A DNA stretch of 64,000 nucleotides from Dokdonia sp. PRO95 (GCF_000355805.1 NZ_CM001837.1:2717868-2781867), one strand, 5' to 3'; shown: positions 1 to 9,224, counted from the stretch's first letter. The notes: a model not told the origin generated them from the sequence alone. Program-made: numbers and translations.

Positions 1-13
1 AACAATATGCTGT

Positions 14-43
14 TTGAATATTAAAAGTAAATCATTACTTTTG
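14..43 (+). promoter_or_regulatory. Promoter of the rpsF-rpsR-rplI operon
   Basis: A TTG at 14-16 is followed after 19 nt by TACTTTTG at 36-43. This matches the Bacteroidota housekeeping promoter (TTG, 17-23 nt, TAnnTTTG). The start codon of rpsF lies 28 nt further on, so a short leader is expected. Confidence 0.75.
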
Positions 44-71
44 CACTCATTTTTAATTTAACTCATATTAT

Positions 72-413
72 ATGAACCATTACGAAACTGTTTTCATCTT
101 GAATCCCGTTTTATCTGATGATCAGATAAAGGAAACAGTAAAGAAGTACGAAGGACTTCTTAAAGAAAAGGGTGCTAAGATGATTAGTAAAGAGGATTGG
201 GGCTTAAAAAAGCTTGCATATCCTATCCAAAACAAGAAAAGTGGTTTTTACCACTTACTTGAATTTACTGTTGATGGACAAGCTATCAATGATTACGAAC
301 TAGCTTTTCGCCGTGACGAACGTGTGATGCGTTACTTAACGGTAGCACTTGATAAGCACGCGATCTCGTGGGCTGAAAGAAGACGTGAAAAACTAAAAAA
401 GCAAAAAGCGTAA
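72..413 (+). CDS. rpsF: 30S ribosomal protein S6
   Basis: This is ribosomal protein S6, which binds 16S rRNA together with S18 on the platform of the small subunit. The 113 residues begin MNHYETVFILNPVLSDDQIK, the typical first strand of S6, and contain the family segment GLKKLAYPIQNKKSGFYHL. The lysine-rich tail is usual for flavobacteria. It is the first gene of a classic rpsF-rpsR-rplI operon and is followed by rpsR after only 3 nt. The ATG is the only sensible start and follows a clear promoter. Confidence 0.97.
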   Translation: MNHYETVFILNPVLSDDQIKETVKKYEGLLKEKGAKMISKEDWGLKKLAYPIQNKKSGFYHLLEFTVDGQAINDYELAFRRDERVMRYLTVALDKHAISWAERRREKLKKQKA

Positions 414-416
414 GTT

Positions 417-713
417 ATGGCATCTTTACAACAACAAGCAAAAGGAAAGAAGGACGGAGATATCAGATATCTTACGCCTCTTAACATTGAAACTAACAAA
501 GCAAAGAAGTACTGTCGCTTTAAGAAGTCTGGTATCAAGTATGTAGATTACAAAGATGCAGACTGGCTAGCAGGTTTTGTAAACGAGCAAGGTAAATTGT
601 TACCACGTCGTCTTACAGGAACTTCTTTAAAGTACCAACGTAAAGTGTCTGTAGCTGTAAAAAGAGCTCGTCACCTTGCATTGATGCCTTATGTAACTGA
701 TTTATACAAATAG
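417..713 (+). CDS. rpsR: 30S ribosomal protein S18
   Basis: Ribosomal protein S18, 98 residues, the partner of S6 in the small subunit. The core [17 protein letters not shown] and the C-terminal stretch [20 protein letters not shown] are diagnostic. An N-terminal extension rich in Q and K makes it slightly longer than the E. coli protein (75 residues), as is common in this phylum. It starts 3 nt after the rpsF stop, which suggests translational coupling, and rplI follows 14 nt later. Confidence 0.97.
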   Translation: MASLQQQAKGKKDGDIRYLTPLNIETNKAKKYCRFKKSGIKYVDYKDADWLAGFVNEQGKLLPRRLTGTSLKYQRKVSVAVKRARHLALMPYVTDLYK

Positions 714-727
714 AAACTAGATAACAG

Positions 728-1180
728 ATGGAACTTATATTAAAGAAGGACGTTGAGAATCTAGGATTTGCAGACGATCTAGTAGAAGTAAAAAACGGAT
801 ACGGTAGAAACTACCTAATCCCTAACGGTCATGCTGTACTTGCTACGCCTAGCGCAAAGAAAGTACTTGCAGAAAACCTTAAGCAACGCGCTCACAAAGA
901 ACAAAAATTTGTGGACGATGCACAGAAGCAAGCAGATAAACTTAACGGACTTGAAGTTAAGATTAGTGCAAAAACTGGTGATGGAGACAAACTTTTTGGA
1001 TCTATTAACAACGCAGACGTTGCAGAATACCTAGCAAAAGAAGGTATCTCTATCGATAAGAAATTTATTTCTATCGCTGGAAATACTGTAAAGCGCTTAG
1101 GTAACTATGAAGCAAAAGTACGTTTCCACAAGAATGTGGTAGCTACACTTCCTTTTGACGTAGTAGCAGAGGCTAACTAA
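728..1180 (+). CDS. rplI: 50S ribosomal protein L9
   Basis: Ribosomal protein L9, 150 residues. The N-terminal domain shows MELILKKDVENLGFADDLVE and the GYGRNYLIPNGHA motif that contacts 23S rRNA. A long helix (about 45-75) links it to the C-terminal domain with the conserved segment DGDKLFGSI. It is the last gene of the operon, with a strong terminator 20 nt downstream. Confidence 0.97.
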   Translation: MELILKKDVENLGFADDLVEVKNGYGRNYLIPNGHAVLATPSAKKVLAENLKQRAHKEQKFVDDAQKQADKLNGLEVKISAKTGDGDKLFGSINNADVAEYLAKEGISIDKKFISIAGNTVKRLGNYEAKVRFHKNVVATLPFDVVAEAN

Positions 1181-1197
1181 GTCATTAGATAGTATAT

Positions 1198-1234
1198 AAA
1201 AAGCCGTTCTTACAACCGTAAGGACGGCTTTTTT
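1198..1234 (+). terminator. Terminator of the ribosomal operon
   Basis: AAAGCCGTTCTTAC and GTAAGGACGGCTTT pair around a 4-nt loop with one G-U wobble and are followed by a T run. This is a standard intrinsic terminator. Confidence 0.9.
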
Positions 1235-1279
1235 ATGAAATACAATTTTTAATACGCTTACGCGAAAAAGTGATTAACA

Positions 1280-1756
1280 ATGAAATACGCTCGCCTTACA
1301 AAAGAACAACTAGAAGAACTAAAGCCAGAGTTTATAAACTTTCTAGCCACGCAATCTATAACTGGAGAAGAATGGGCAACAATTAAAGAAAAGCAACCTA
1401 AAGTAGCCGAAGAGGAAATTGATGTTTTTTCAGATCTCGTTTGGGAAGGCGTGCTTACTAAAGCACAGTACCTAGAGCACATATCTCCTAACCAGATGCA
1501 TTTATTTTTACTAGGAGAGAATAATATGTCACTTATTGCTGTAAAAATCAATAAGGAAGATATAGACATCACAACTGCTGAGGGCTATGCATGGCTCAAA
1601 GAAAACTTAGGAGATGATGATGTTGTCTTTATGAGTGCAAGCAAAGATTACAGTGCAGATCGTAATGCAGATAAGTTTAAACTTATAAGCGAGGGTGCTG
1701 TGATCACTAGAGGTGATCTTTATAAATGGTTTGCTCGCTTTGTAGAAGTGAAGTAA
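1280..1756 (+). CDS. Conserved flavobacterial protein (DUF6495-like)
   Basis: A 158-residue soluble protein beginning MKYARLTKEQLEELKPEFIN. It has no signal peptide or membrane segment and is acidic. I recognise it as a widespread Bacteroidota family of unknown function, probably DUF6495. The family name is from memory and moderately certain. It sits alone between the ribosomal operon terminator and a convergent helicase gene, and an imperfect copy of the TTTCGCGAAA palindrome (TTACGCGAAA) lies just upstream of its start. Confidence 0.7.
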   Translation: MKYARLTKEQLEELKPEFINFLATQSITGEEWATIKEKQPKVAEEEIDVFSDLVWEGVLTKAQYLEHISPNQMHLFLLGENNMSLIAVKINKEDIDITTAEGYAWLKENLGDDDVVFMSASKDYSADRNADKFKLISEGAVITRGDLYKWFARFVEVK

Positions 1757-1787
1757 TTCTCATAACCTAAGGGTTACAAATAACAAT

Positions 1788-1828
1788 GGATTGTAAAGAC
1801 TAGTTATTAAACGTAGTTTTTACAATCC
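1788..1828. terminator. Hairpin between convergent genes
   Basis: GGATTGTAAA at 1788-1797 pairs with TTTACAATCC at 1819-1828 and is followed by TTTTCTATTTT. It lies between two convergent genes and could terminate both, more clearly the + strand gene. Confidence 0.65.
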
Positions 1829-1850
1829 TTTTCTATTTTAAAATGCTTCT

Positions 1851-3161
1851 CTAGGCGTGTTGTATTCTTAATTTTGCCTTTTTTAGTCGCTTGTTATCAA
1901 GTTTTCTTATCATTTCTTCTGCGATACTTTTGTGTACGGCTACAAATGATTGCAAATTTTTAACCTCTATAGTTCCTAGGTGTGCTCTATCTATATTTCC
2001 TTCTTTAAAAAAGAAACCAGCAATATCACCTTTAGAAATCTTATCCTTACGTCCTCCAGAAAGTTCTAAAGTTCGCCACTGTGATCCATCAGGAATTCCT
2101 TTATCGTGTATGAACTCTTCATCCATTTGTGGCATAAACTCTGGAAGTTTCTCATCTTTCCAGTGTAATACGTATGCTGTACCTTCAGACTGCATACGAG
2201 CTGTACGACCATTACGGTGCGTAAACTCTTCTGCATGAATAGGTAAGTGGTAGTGAAGTATAAATTTTATTTCTGGCACATCAATACCACGGGCTGCAAG
2301 ATCTGTAGCAAGTAGTAATTGGTGTGTACCGTTACGAAACTTAAGTAACGACAGCTCACGCTCTCTTTGTTCCATACCACCATAAAAAGTCCCATGAGCA
2401 ATACCGCGATCACTAAGGTATTCACTTATACGTGCGATAGTTCCTTTAAAATTGCAAAATATAATCCCTGGCTGATCGCCTAGGTGACACAAGGCCTTTA
2501 CAAGCATATCAAGCTTATCCTTTTCTGGCGATACAATTGCTTTTAATTCAAGTTTAGATCCACCTTGATGCAGGTAATCCACTTCTACAGGAGAAGTAAG
2601 ACCTACAAACTTAGGGATGTTTATTCCTTGCGTAGCAGAGGTAAGTACTTTCTTTTCTAAAGCTGGGAGAAAACTAAGTATTTCTGTCATTTCTCCTTCA
2701 AAGCCTACTTCTAGTGATTTGTCAAATTCATCTAAAACTAGCGTTTTAATATGATTTGTAGGAAATGTTTCTCTTCTTAAATGGTCTGCGAGTCTTCCTG
2801 GGGTGCCTATTAAAATGGCTGGGCGATGTTTTATGGCTTGTCTATCTGTATTAAAGCTTTGCCCACCATAAGCTGCATGAATTTTATAACCAGTTCCCAT
2901 ATTGCGAGCTACATTTTCTATTTGGATAGCAAGTTCTCGAGAAGGTACTACTATAAGTAATTGCACTTCTTCACAATTAGGATCAAGAGCCTCTATTACA
3001 GGTAATAAAAAAGCGAGTGTTTTACCAGTACCCGTAGGAGATAGTAATATCACCTCGTTTGCAGATTGTATTGCGAGTTGAGCTGCTTCTTGCATCTCAT
3101 TGAGCGTCTTAATCCCTAGCTTGGCAAGGATTTGTTTTTGCGTTTTTTGGTTACTTGTCAT
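1851..3161 (-). CDS. DEAD-box RNA helicase, DbpA-like, with variant motif II DEFD
   Basis: An ATP-dependent RNA helicase of 436 residues, probably acting on rRNA or mRNA structures. Visible motifs are SPTGTGKT (motif I, about 41-48), PSREL (Ia), TPGR (Ib), DEFD (motif II, about 144-147, in place of DEAD), SAT (III, about 175) and HRNGRTAR (VI, about 315-322). The last 75 residues (KDKISKGDIAGFFFKEGNI onward) resemble the DbpA RNA-binding domain that targets 23S rRNA. An upstream in-frame TTG at 3170 exists, but the ATG at 3161 lies 6 nt after a TATCTTTG box, so 3161 is preferred and the message may be leaderless. Confidence 0.9.
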   Translation of the reverse strand: MTSNQKTQKQILAKLGIKTLNEMQEAAQLAIQSANEVILLSPTGTGKTLAFLLPVIEALDPNCEEVQLLIVVPSRELAIQIENVARNMGTGYKIHAAYGGQSFNTDRQAIKHRPAILIGTPGRLADHLRRETFPTNHIKTLVLDEFDKSLEVGFEGEMTEILSFLPALEKKVLTSATQGINIPKFVGLTSPVEVDYLHQGGSKLELKAIVSPEKDKLDMLVKALCHLGDQPGIIFCNFKGTIARISEYLSDRGIAHGTFYGGMEQRERELSLLKFRNGTHQLLLATDLAARGIDVPEIKFILHYHLPIHAEEFTHRNGRTARMQSEGTAYVLHWKDEKLPEFMPQMDEEFIHDKGIPDGSQWRTLELSGGRKDKISKGDIAGFFFKEGNIDRAHLGTIEVKNLQSFVAVHKSIAEEMIRKLDNKRLKKAKLRIQHA

Positions 3162-3167
3162 AGACTG

Positions 3168-3175
3168 CAAAGATA
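3168..3175 (-). promoter_or_regulatory. TATCTTTG -7 box of the helicase gene
   Basis: TATCTTTG on the minus strand matches TAnnTTTG and ends 6 nt before the ATG at 3161. No clear -33 TTG is visible. This spacing would give a leaderless or nearly leaderless mRNA. Confidence 0.55.
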
Positions 3176-3314
3176 ATTATTCATTCATGAGTTATCATCT
3201 TTTATAGAGTACATGTGTAATTGTTGTTTGTGAATTAAATAAGTTTTTTTAGAATATTTTGGATTGATAACATGTTGGTAATGAGGTTTTATCGATATTG
3301 TTTGTGATGATTTT

Positions 3315-3332
3315 ACGCTTTCGCGAAAGCGC
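3315..3332. repeat. Iterated palindrome, exact copy (intergenic)
   Basis: GCTTTCGCGAAAGC at 3317-3330, extended by one more base pair on each side. It lies about 110 bp upstream of the TonB-dependent receptor gene, in the divergent gap. Confidence 0.9.
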
Positions 3333-3441
3333 ACCTAAAAAGTATTTAACAATTGTTAAGAAAATGCTAAAGAAATGTTACTAAAATGAGCGTCTACCTT
3401 GATTTACTCTAGTATTTTTACGGGAAACAAATTCAAACTTT

Positions 3442-6400
3442 ATGTTCAAAAATTTTTTCTTTTTAATCGTAGTACTTGGCGCTTTTAGTTTGCAGGCACA
3501 AGTAACTACTTCCTCTATTTCGGGAGTAGTAAATGGAGGTAGCGAGACTTTGCCGGGAGCAAACGTTCTTGCAGTACACACTCCTACAGGTACAAGGTAT
3601 GGTGCTATTACAGACTTCGACGGTCGTTTTAGTCTATTAAACTTACGTGTGGGTGGACCATACACAATCACCATGAGTTATGTAGGTTTCCAAAGTCAAG
3701 AGTTTACAGGTGTAAATCTTAACTTAGGTGAAACGTACAACGTTGAAGTAACTCTTAGTGAAGATAGCAATGCGCTAGAAGAAGTAGTAATTACAGGTTC
3801 TCGTAATAACACATTTAGTGATGGCCGTACAGGTGCAGCGACTAATGTAGGTGAGAGACAATTAAAGTCACTTCCTACAATATCGAGATCTGCAGCAGAT
3901 TTTTACCGTCTAGAGCCTAGTGCTTCTAGTAACGGATCTTTTGGAGGTCGTAATGATCAGTATAACAACTTTAGTCTTGATGGGGCGGTTTTTAACAACC
4001 CATTTGGACTTGATGCAGCAACGCCAGGAGGGCAAACAGGTTCTCAACCTATATCTCTTGATGCTATTGAGCAAATTCAAGTAAGTACTGCTCCTTATGA
4101 TGTAACATTATCTGGATTTACAGGAGCTTCTGTAAACGCTGTTACAAAAAGTGGTACTAATGAAGTAAAAGGAACTGTTTACGGTTTTTACAGAAATGAA
4201 GATCTCACAGGAGGTAAAGTTGCTGGAGATGATGTTTTTGTAGCAGATCAGAGCCAGAATACTTACGGTATCTCTATAGGAGGACCAATCATCAAAAACA
4301 AATTATTTTTCTTTGCAAACTTTGAAAAGGAATCTAGATCAGATCTTGGAGCTCCATGGGCACCTAACAGAAATACTGGGGCTATTAATGAGTCACGTGT
4401 ATTACCAGCAGATCTTGATGCTGTTTCTGCGGCACTAGGAAGTATCCAGTATGCAGACGGTTCTTTTTATGAGCCAGGAAGATATGAAGGTTTTAACTTT
4501 GATGCAGGTTCTACAAAAGCACTTTTTAAATTAGATTGGAACGTGAATGACAAGAACCGTGTGGCACTTGTTTACAATTTACTACGTTCTTCTAAGGAAA
4601 ATCCAGCAAACCCAAATGCTATCGCATTACGTGGGCCAAGCCAGTCTACATTGCAGTTTGAAAATGCAGGATATGAAATTAATAACAACATAGATTCTTT
4701 CCAGTTTGAGTGGAACAGCGATATTGCTAGTAACATCTCAAATAAATTACAAGTAGGTTATACGTTCTTTGATGATTTTAGAAAGCCTTTTTCTACTCCA
4801 GGTCCATCTATAAACATTACAAAAGGAGGTCAAAACTATATCATAGCTGGTCATGAGCCATTCTCAATTTCAAATGTACTTGAGCAACAAGTTTTTCAAA
4901 TCACAAACAACTTGAATATTGTTTCTGGAAGTCACACATTTACTTTAGGAACGTCATTTGAGAAGTTTAGCTTTTACAACTCATTTAACCTAACTGGATA
5001 TGGTTTTGATTTATTTGGAAGTGTATCAATTGATCAAGATATGGATTTTGATGGTGATGGAGTACTAGATACAGATTATGTAAATGATACAACTGGAGAA
5101 ACTGATCTTGTAGCTTTTCAAGATTTCTTAGTAAACCAATATCAAGGAACTTTCTTATCTGCAGAGGAAACGTTCAATGATAATAATGGTTTAGCTATTG
5201 GTGATCCACAGGGTTGGGCACTTGCTGAGACTAACGTAGGGCAATTCTCTCTATATGGACAAGATCAATGGAAAGCAACAGAAGATTTAACGCTTACATT
5301 AGGACTACGTCTTGACAAGCCATTATATTTTGACACAGAAGATAAGATTCAAGAGAATATCGAAAGAAAAATACAAGATTATCAACCAGATAACGTTTAT
5401 GTAGATCCATCAACTGGAGAAGATGTTCTTCTAGATAGTACAGTACTTCCAGACAATGGATTCTTATTCTCACCTAGATTAGGTTTTAACTGGGATGTAG
5501 AAGGAGATAAGACTTTCCAAATACGTGGAGGAACAGGGATATTTACAGGTCGTTTTCCTTTTGTATGGTTAGGTAACCAAGTACAAGGAGTTGACTTTTT
5601 CTTTTACCAGACGGTAGATCAAGATTTCAAATGGCCACAAGTATGGAGATCTAACATAGGTGTAGATTACCGCCTAGATAATGGTGTGGTACTTACAGGA
5701 GACTTCTCTTACACAAAAGATCTTAATGCTGCACACGTTCAGAACTGGGCACTTGATAATCCATCTGCGACATTACAAGGTGTAGATAACAGACCTATCT
5801 ATCAAGCTTCAGATTTTTCTACTAATGCTTTTGGAGGACCTACAAATGCGTATGTATTTACAAACTCTGATAATGGTCGTACCATTAATGCTACGTTAAA
5901 AGCAGAAAAATCATTTGGTAACGGACTTTATGCAAGTCTTGCTTACAACTACCTAGATTCTAAAAATGTAAACTCTATTGATGCAGAGATTACAGGTGAT
6001 GCTTTTAATGCAAATGCAATACGTGGTAATGCAAATGACGCGGTGTTATCAAACTCACGTTATGGAGATCAGCACAGAGTTATTGCTGTAGCTTCAAAGA
6101 AGTTCGAGTATGGTGATGGCAAGTTTGCTACGACCATTTCTACATTTGCAGAGTGGGCTAGAGGAGGACGTTTTAACTATACATATGCTGGTGATATCAA
6201 CGGTGACGGAAGTAACTTTAACGATCTTATTTACATCCCAACTGCTGGAGAAGTAGCACAGCAAAATTTTGCTACACCAGAACAAGCAGCAGCATTTAAC
6301 CAGTACATCGAGCAGGATGATTACCTGAGCGAAAACAGAGGTGGATATGCAGAGCGTTATGGAGCACTAGCACCATGGAGAAGCCGTGTTGACTTCCGTT

Positions 6401-6663
6401 TATTACAAGATTTCAATTTTGATGTAAAAGGAAAGAAAAACACAATCCAGTTTAGTGTAGACGTTCTTAACTTAGGAAACTTTATCAATTCTGATTGGGG
6501 ACTTGTTGAGCAACCTAACAGCGTACAGCCAGTAAGTGTAAGTGTTGCAGACGGTGTACCAACATACACGTTCAACGAAGAGCTTACACAAACATTTGGA
6601 ACAGATGCAAGTCTTTTAAACAGATGGCAAGCACAACTAGGACTACGTTATATCTTTAACTAG
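3442..6663 (+). CDS. TonB-dependent receptor, Oar-like outer-membrane protein
   Basis: A 1073-residue outer-membrane receptor expected to import a large substrate using TonB energy. A signal peptide (1-20, cleaved after LQAQ) is followed by a carboxypeptidase regulatory-like beta-sandwich (about 25-110, with ITDFDGRFSLLNLRVGGPYT), the connecting segment EEVVITGSR, a plug domain (about 125-240) and a long beta-barrel ending in the aromatic terminus GLRYIFN. Regulatory domain plus 'GxxSVNAVTKSGTNEVKGTVYGFYR' type plug sequence is typical of Oar-like receptors. No SusD-type lipoprotein gene is adjacent, so a polysaccharide substrate is not indicated. A strong terminator follows. Confidence 0.92.
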   Translation: MFKNFFFLIVVLGAFSLQAQVTTSSISGVVNGGSETLPGANVLAVHTPTGTRYGAITDFDGRFSLLNLRVGGPYTITMSYVGFQSQEFTGVNLNLGETYNVEVTLSEDSNALEEVVITGSRNNTFSDGRTGAATNVGERQLKSLPTISRSAADFYRLEPSASSNGSFGGRNDQYNNFSLDGAVFNNPFGLDAATPGGQTGSQPISLDAIEQIQVSTAPYDVTLSGFTGASVNAVTKSGTNEVKGTVYGFYRNEDLTGGKVAGDDVFVADQSQNTYGISIGGPIIKNKLFFFANFEKESRSDLGAPWAPNRNTGAINESRVLPADLDAVSAALGSIQYADGSFYEPGRYEGFNFDAGSTKALFKLDWNVNDKNRVALVYNLLRSSKENPANPNAIALRGPSQSTLQFENAGYEINNNIDSFQFEWNSDIASNISNKLQVGYTFFDDFRKPFSTPGPSINITKGGQNYIIAGHEPFSISNVLEQQVFQITNNLNIVSGSHTFTLGTSFEKFSFYNSFNLTGYGFDLFGSVSIDQDMDFDGDGVLDTDYVNDTTGETDLVAFQDFLVNQYQGTFLSAEETFNDNNGLAIGDPQGWALAETNVGQFSLYGQDQWKATEDLTLTLGLRLDKPLYFDTEDKIQENIERKIQDYQPDNVYVDPSTGEDVLLDSTVLPDNGFLFSPRLGFNWDVEGDKTFQIRGGTGIFTGRFPFVWLGNQVQGVDFFFYQTVDQDFKWPQVWRSNIGVDYRLDNGVVLTGDFSYTKDLNAAHVQNWALDNPSATLQGVDNRPIYQASDFSTNAFGGPTNAYVFTNSDNGRTINATLKAEKSFGNGLYASLAYNYLDSKNVNSIDAEITGDAFNANAIRGNANDAVLSNSRYGDQHRVIAVASKKFEYGDGKFATTISTFAEWARGGRFNYTYAGDINGDGSNFNDLIYIPTAGEVAQQNFATPEQAAAFNQYIEQDDYLSENRGGYAERYGALAPWRSRVDFRLLQDFNFDVKGKKNTIQFSVDVLNLGNFINSDWGLVEQPNSVQPVSVSVADGVPTYTFNEELTQTFGTDASLLNRWQAQLGLRYIFN

Positions 6664-6693
6664 GCTATTGTAGATCCCTTACTATTAACAATC

Positions 6694-6724
6694 AAAATGC
6701 CCCTCATTGAGGGGCATTTTTTAT
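6694..6724 (+). terminator. Terminator of the TonB receptor gene
   Basis: AAAATGCCCCTC and GAGGGGCATTTT pair around a 3-nt loop and run into TTTTTTATT. It lies 30 nt after the receptor stop. Confidence 0.9.
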
Positions 6725-6742
6725 TATATGATTTTGAAAGGT

Positions 6743-7390
6743 TTAAACTCCTACGTAATTGTACACTGCAATAAAGTGAGAGGCTGTACCTACCAAGACA
6801 AATACATGAAAAATAGCATGGTTATAAGGTATACGAGAAATACTGTAAAGAATAGCACCTATCGTATATAAAATACCTCCTGTAAATAGCCATTGTACAC
6901 CCGCTGGATCAAGGTTTGCTAGTAATGGTTTGTATGCAAAAACAATAAGCCAACCCATCGCTACATAAAGGATTGTAGAAAGGATATCAAATCGACCTGT
7001 AAAGAAGAGTTTTAATATTGTTCCGAATAAAGCAATAGACCAAGCAATCCCAAAAATCCACCATCCAGTACTTCCTTCTAGAGTTACAAGTGTAAATGGT
7101 GTATATGTCCCTGCTATGAGTACGTAGATAGCCGCATGATCAAAAATCTTTAATCTAGCTCTACGTATAGGTTTTACGGCGCTGTGGTAAGCTGTAGAGG
7201 CAAAATATAACACAGACATACTAACTCCAAAAATGATAAGACTAACGGTTGCTGTGGTTGAGACGCTTTCGCGAAAGCATAAAAAACCCAAACCAATAAT
7301 ACTTGCTACAAAACCAAAACCATGCGTCCAAATGTTGAGTTTTTCTTCAAGTGGGGAATAATCTGGAGTTGGTTCTACAGTGTTTTCCAT
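6743..7390 (-). CDS. trhA: Hemolysin III / TrhA family membrane protein
   Basis: A 215-residue integral membrane protein of the PAQR/hemolysin III family with about seven transmembrane helices. Family hallmarks are EEKLNIWTHGFGF near the N-terminus (conserved H and E), YFASTAYHS with the DHAAIYVLIAGTYTPF segment, and the C-terminal YNHAIFHVFVLVGTASHF. These histidines form the proposed metal site. Its start overlaps the upstream TlpA-like gene by 1 nt (TAATG), so the two are probably co-translated. One exact GCTTTCGCGAAAGC palindrome lies in frame and encodes part of CFRESV, residues 38-43. Confidence 0.9.
   Translation of the reverse strand: MENTVEPTPDYSPLEEKLNIWTHGFGFVASIIGLGFLCFRESVSTTATVSLIIFGVSMSVLYFASTAYHSAVKPIRRARLKIFDHAAIYVLIAGTYTPFTLVTLEGSTGWWIFGIAWSIALFGTILKLFFTGRFDILSTILYVAMGWLIVFAYKPLLANLDPAGVQWLFTGGILYTIGAILYSISRIPYNHAIFHVFVLVGTASHFIAVYNYVGV
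7265..7278. repeat. Iterated palindrome, exact copy inside trhA
   Basis: GCTTTCGCGAAAGC in frame with trhA; on the minus strand this copy is read as FRESV. Confidence 0.9.
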
Positions 7391-8124
7391 TAGTTATCTG
7401 CGAGTAAGTAATCTAGGTGTTCCTTAAGGATTTCTGTAACCTCTGCGGCTGGACCTCTTCCTTGAGCCATTACAGCATTTTCTACAAAACGTACGGTACC
7501 ACTACGATCCATAAATACAAGTTTAGGATAGGTATTTGTTTTTAAATCTTGCTTTAAATAGCTGGCACCATCTACTAGGTGCTCAAAATCAAAAGGTTTC
7601 TTAGTTAAAAAAGCGTCGATTTTGCTTTTTGGCTCAAAAGTGATGGCTACAAAATTTACGCGATCCTCATATTGCTTTTTAAGGTCATTGAGATATGGAA
7701 TCTCTGCGATACAAGGAGGGCAGCTTGTAAACCACAAGTTAATGAGTGTGATTTTATCATTATAACTCTCCTTAGACTTAAGCCCGTTTGCAAGATCTTG
7801 CAACTGAAAGTCGGGTAGGGGTTTATTGATTAAACCATTTACTCCTACATTGATATCTAAAGGAGCACTATTAGATTGCGAAAGCATTACCTCGACCTCT
7901 TGTATAATTGAGTCTTGTCGCACACGAGAATGGCGAACTTTAAAGTTGGCTTTAGTGTATTTCCAGCTTCCTTGCGCACCATAAACCTCCTCAATAGATT
8001 TTAGTTTGGCTTGAAAAGCCTCCTCATTATAGGTGTCACCTTGAAAAACGTAGTAGTTGTCTTGCGCGTTAAGCGCTAGCGCAAAGAAGAGTATAAATAA
8101 GCATTGTATTTTTTTCATCATCAT
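7390..8124 (-). CDS. TlpA-like secreted thiol-disulfide oxidoreductase
   Basis: A 244-residue exported thioredoxin-fold protein. A signal peptide (about 1-21, cleaved after LALNAQ) precedes an N-terminal region of about 80 residues without a recognised domain and a TlpA/AhpC-TSA thioredoxin domain (about 100-240) with the redox motif WFTSCPPCIAEIP, C135 and C138. It probably reduces or rearranges disulfides, or supports cytochrome c maturation, in the periplasm. The last step is inferred from the family only. ATG triplets at 8124, 8121 and 8118 could all be starts. It heads a two-gene operon with trhA. Confidence 0.85.
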   Translation of the reverse strand: MMMKKIQCLFILFFALALNAQDNYYVFQGDTYNEEAFQAKLKSIEEVYGAQGSWKYTKANFKVRHSRVRQDSIIQEVEVMLSQSNSAPLDINVGVNGLINKPLPDFQLQDLANGLKSKESYNDKITLINLWFTSCPPCIAEIPYLNDLKKQYEDRVNFVAITFEPKSKIDAFLTKKPFDFEHLVDGASYLKQDLKTNTYPKLVFMDRSGTVRFVENAVMAQGRGPAAEVTEILKEHLDYLLADN

Positions 8125-8136
8125 AGGTATGTGTTA

Positions 8137-8144
8137 CAAAGATA
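8137..8144 (-). promoter_or_regulatory. TATCTTTG -7 box of the tlpA-trhA operon
   Basis: TATCTTTG on the minus strand, 12 nt before the first possible ATG. A well-spaced -33 TTG is not evident. Confidence 0.5.
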
Positions 8145-8252
8145 GCTATTGCTATCAAACACGCACCTATATACATTTATCGTGCCTTAATAGGGGTTAG
8201 GGTTGATTTTAGGTTTTATACCAATAATGAAGTCAGATACTTACATATTAGA

Positions 8253-8666
8253 TTACCAATCTCTAGTTGCAATTAAATCTTCAATATCAGCTTCAAAACC
8301 GTATGATCTAGAGATGAACTGAAAATCTATAGCGATACATTCTCTTGCAGCAGTTTCTATTTCACTATCATTTTCGTAAAACTCTTCTTGTAATTCGTTA
8401 AATCTATCCGTTGCCTTATGAGTCAAAGCATATAGTTCTTCAAGAGTTTGTGGTTTTTTAATTTCGATCTCCTTACATAAATCAATCAGAATATCTTTTC
8501 CTTTATCAACAAGGTAATTTGGAAAATATTCATCCTCATACATTTCTTTCAAAAATGAATATTCAGCCATTTGTTTATTCACTAATTTCATTTGTTTAAT
8601 GTTTTTAGAATGACAAGAAAGCAGAGTTAGAATCAAAATTAATTGATATTTTAATATTTTCTTCAT
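8253..8666 (-). CDS. DUF5713 family protein, possibly lipoprotein
   Basis: A 137-residue protein. From MKLVNKQMAEYSFLKEMYED to the end ADIEDLIATRDW it matches the DUF5713 family as I remember it; the function is unknown. The N-terminus MKKILKYQLILILTLLSCHS looks like a lipoprotein signal with C18 as lipid acceptor, which is unusual because members are normally cytosolic, so an internal start near residue 26 (MKLVN) is possible. The gene opens the accessory island. Its ATG overlaps, as ATGA, the end of a degenerate reading frame inside the upstream repeat (8690-8765). Confidence 0.75.
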   Translation of the reverse strand: MKKILKYQLILILTLLSCHSKNIKQMKLVNKQMAEYSFLKEMYEDEYFPNYLVDKGKDILIDLCKEIEIKKPQTLEELYALTHKATDRFNELQEEFYENDSEIETAARECIAIDFQFISRSYGFEADIEDLIATRDW

Positions 8667-8689
8667 ATTACTTCCAACAGACCACTACA

Positions 8690-8765
8690 TAAAGCAAATG
8701 CAACTCCAGTAATTATCGGAACTGCTAGTAAGCCTGTTTTTATTTTTAATTAATTTAAACTTATT
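8690..8765 (-). repeat. Cassette-flanking repeat, copy A
   Basis: About 75 bp that align clearly with copy B (9517-9600): both contain TACATAAAGCAA, then TTATCGGAACT about 20 bp on, then a T-rich tract. On the minus strand a frame without a normal start reads KTGLLAVPIITGV followed by AFALCSGLLEVI and a stop. That stop overlaps the ATG of the DUF5713 gene. Confidence 0.7.
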
Positions 8766-8921
8766 TGTGTAAGTGTGCATCATACAGTTTTCAATTTTCG
8801 GTGTAATCGGGACGCTTCATCCATTGTTCTGTCGGTTGCAACCAATATTAAACTCTCTATAATTGAGACGTGCGCTTTTTGGCGATTAGCCGCAGCAGTT
8901 CGATGTATGGTGAGTTGTTTT

Positions 8922-9224
8922 TTAAATATCCTTTCTTAGTTTGTCAGGATTTTGTCTTGTATCAACAATTGTAATGATTTCAATTTCGTCTAGTCCTGTC
9001 GAAATTCTATAATAAAAGGTAGTTTGTTTTGTTACAACACACTTATACAAGCCTTTGAGTTCTGAGGATTGAGGGCAGCTTTCTGGTTGAAAAGATATCT
9101 GTTTAATTTTTTCAGTTAGCTTTTCAATAAACTGATCACGTGTTTTTGAATTCCAATTTTCTAAAAGATATTCGGATAGTATCAGGAGTTTTCTTTCTGC
9201 TAATTCAGATAAGAATACCTTCAT
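8922..9224 (-). CDS. ParE/RelE-type toxin
   Basis: A 100-residue toxin of the ParE/RelE superfamily. The start MKVFLSELAERKLLILSEYL and the segment FIEKLTEKIKQISFQPESCP, followed by YYRISTGLDEIEIITIVDTRQNP, follow the superfamily layout: two helices, then three or four strands. The final DTRQNP is typical of ParE-like members. By family it either blocks gyrase or cuts mRNA, and the sequence alone does not decide which. It overlaps its antitoxin gene by 1 nt (TAATG), the usual antitoxin-first order. Confidence 0.88.
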   Translation of the reverse strand: MKVFLSELAERKLLILSEYLLENWNSKTRDQFIEKLTEKIKQISFQPESCPQSSELKGLYKCVVTKQTTFYYRISTGLDEIEIITIVDTRQNPDKLRKDI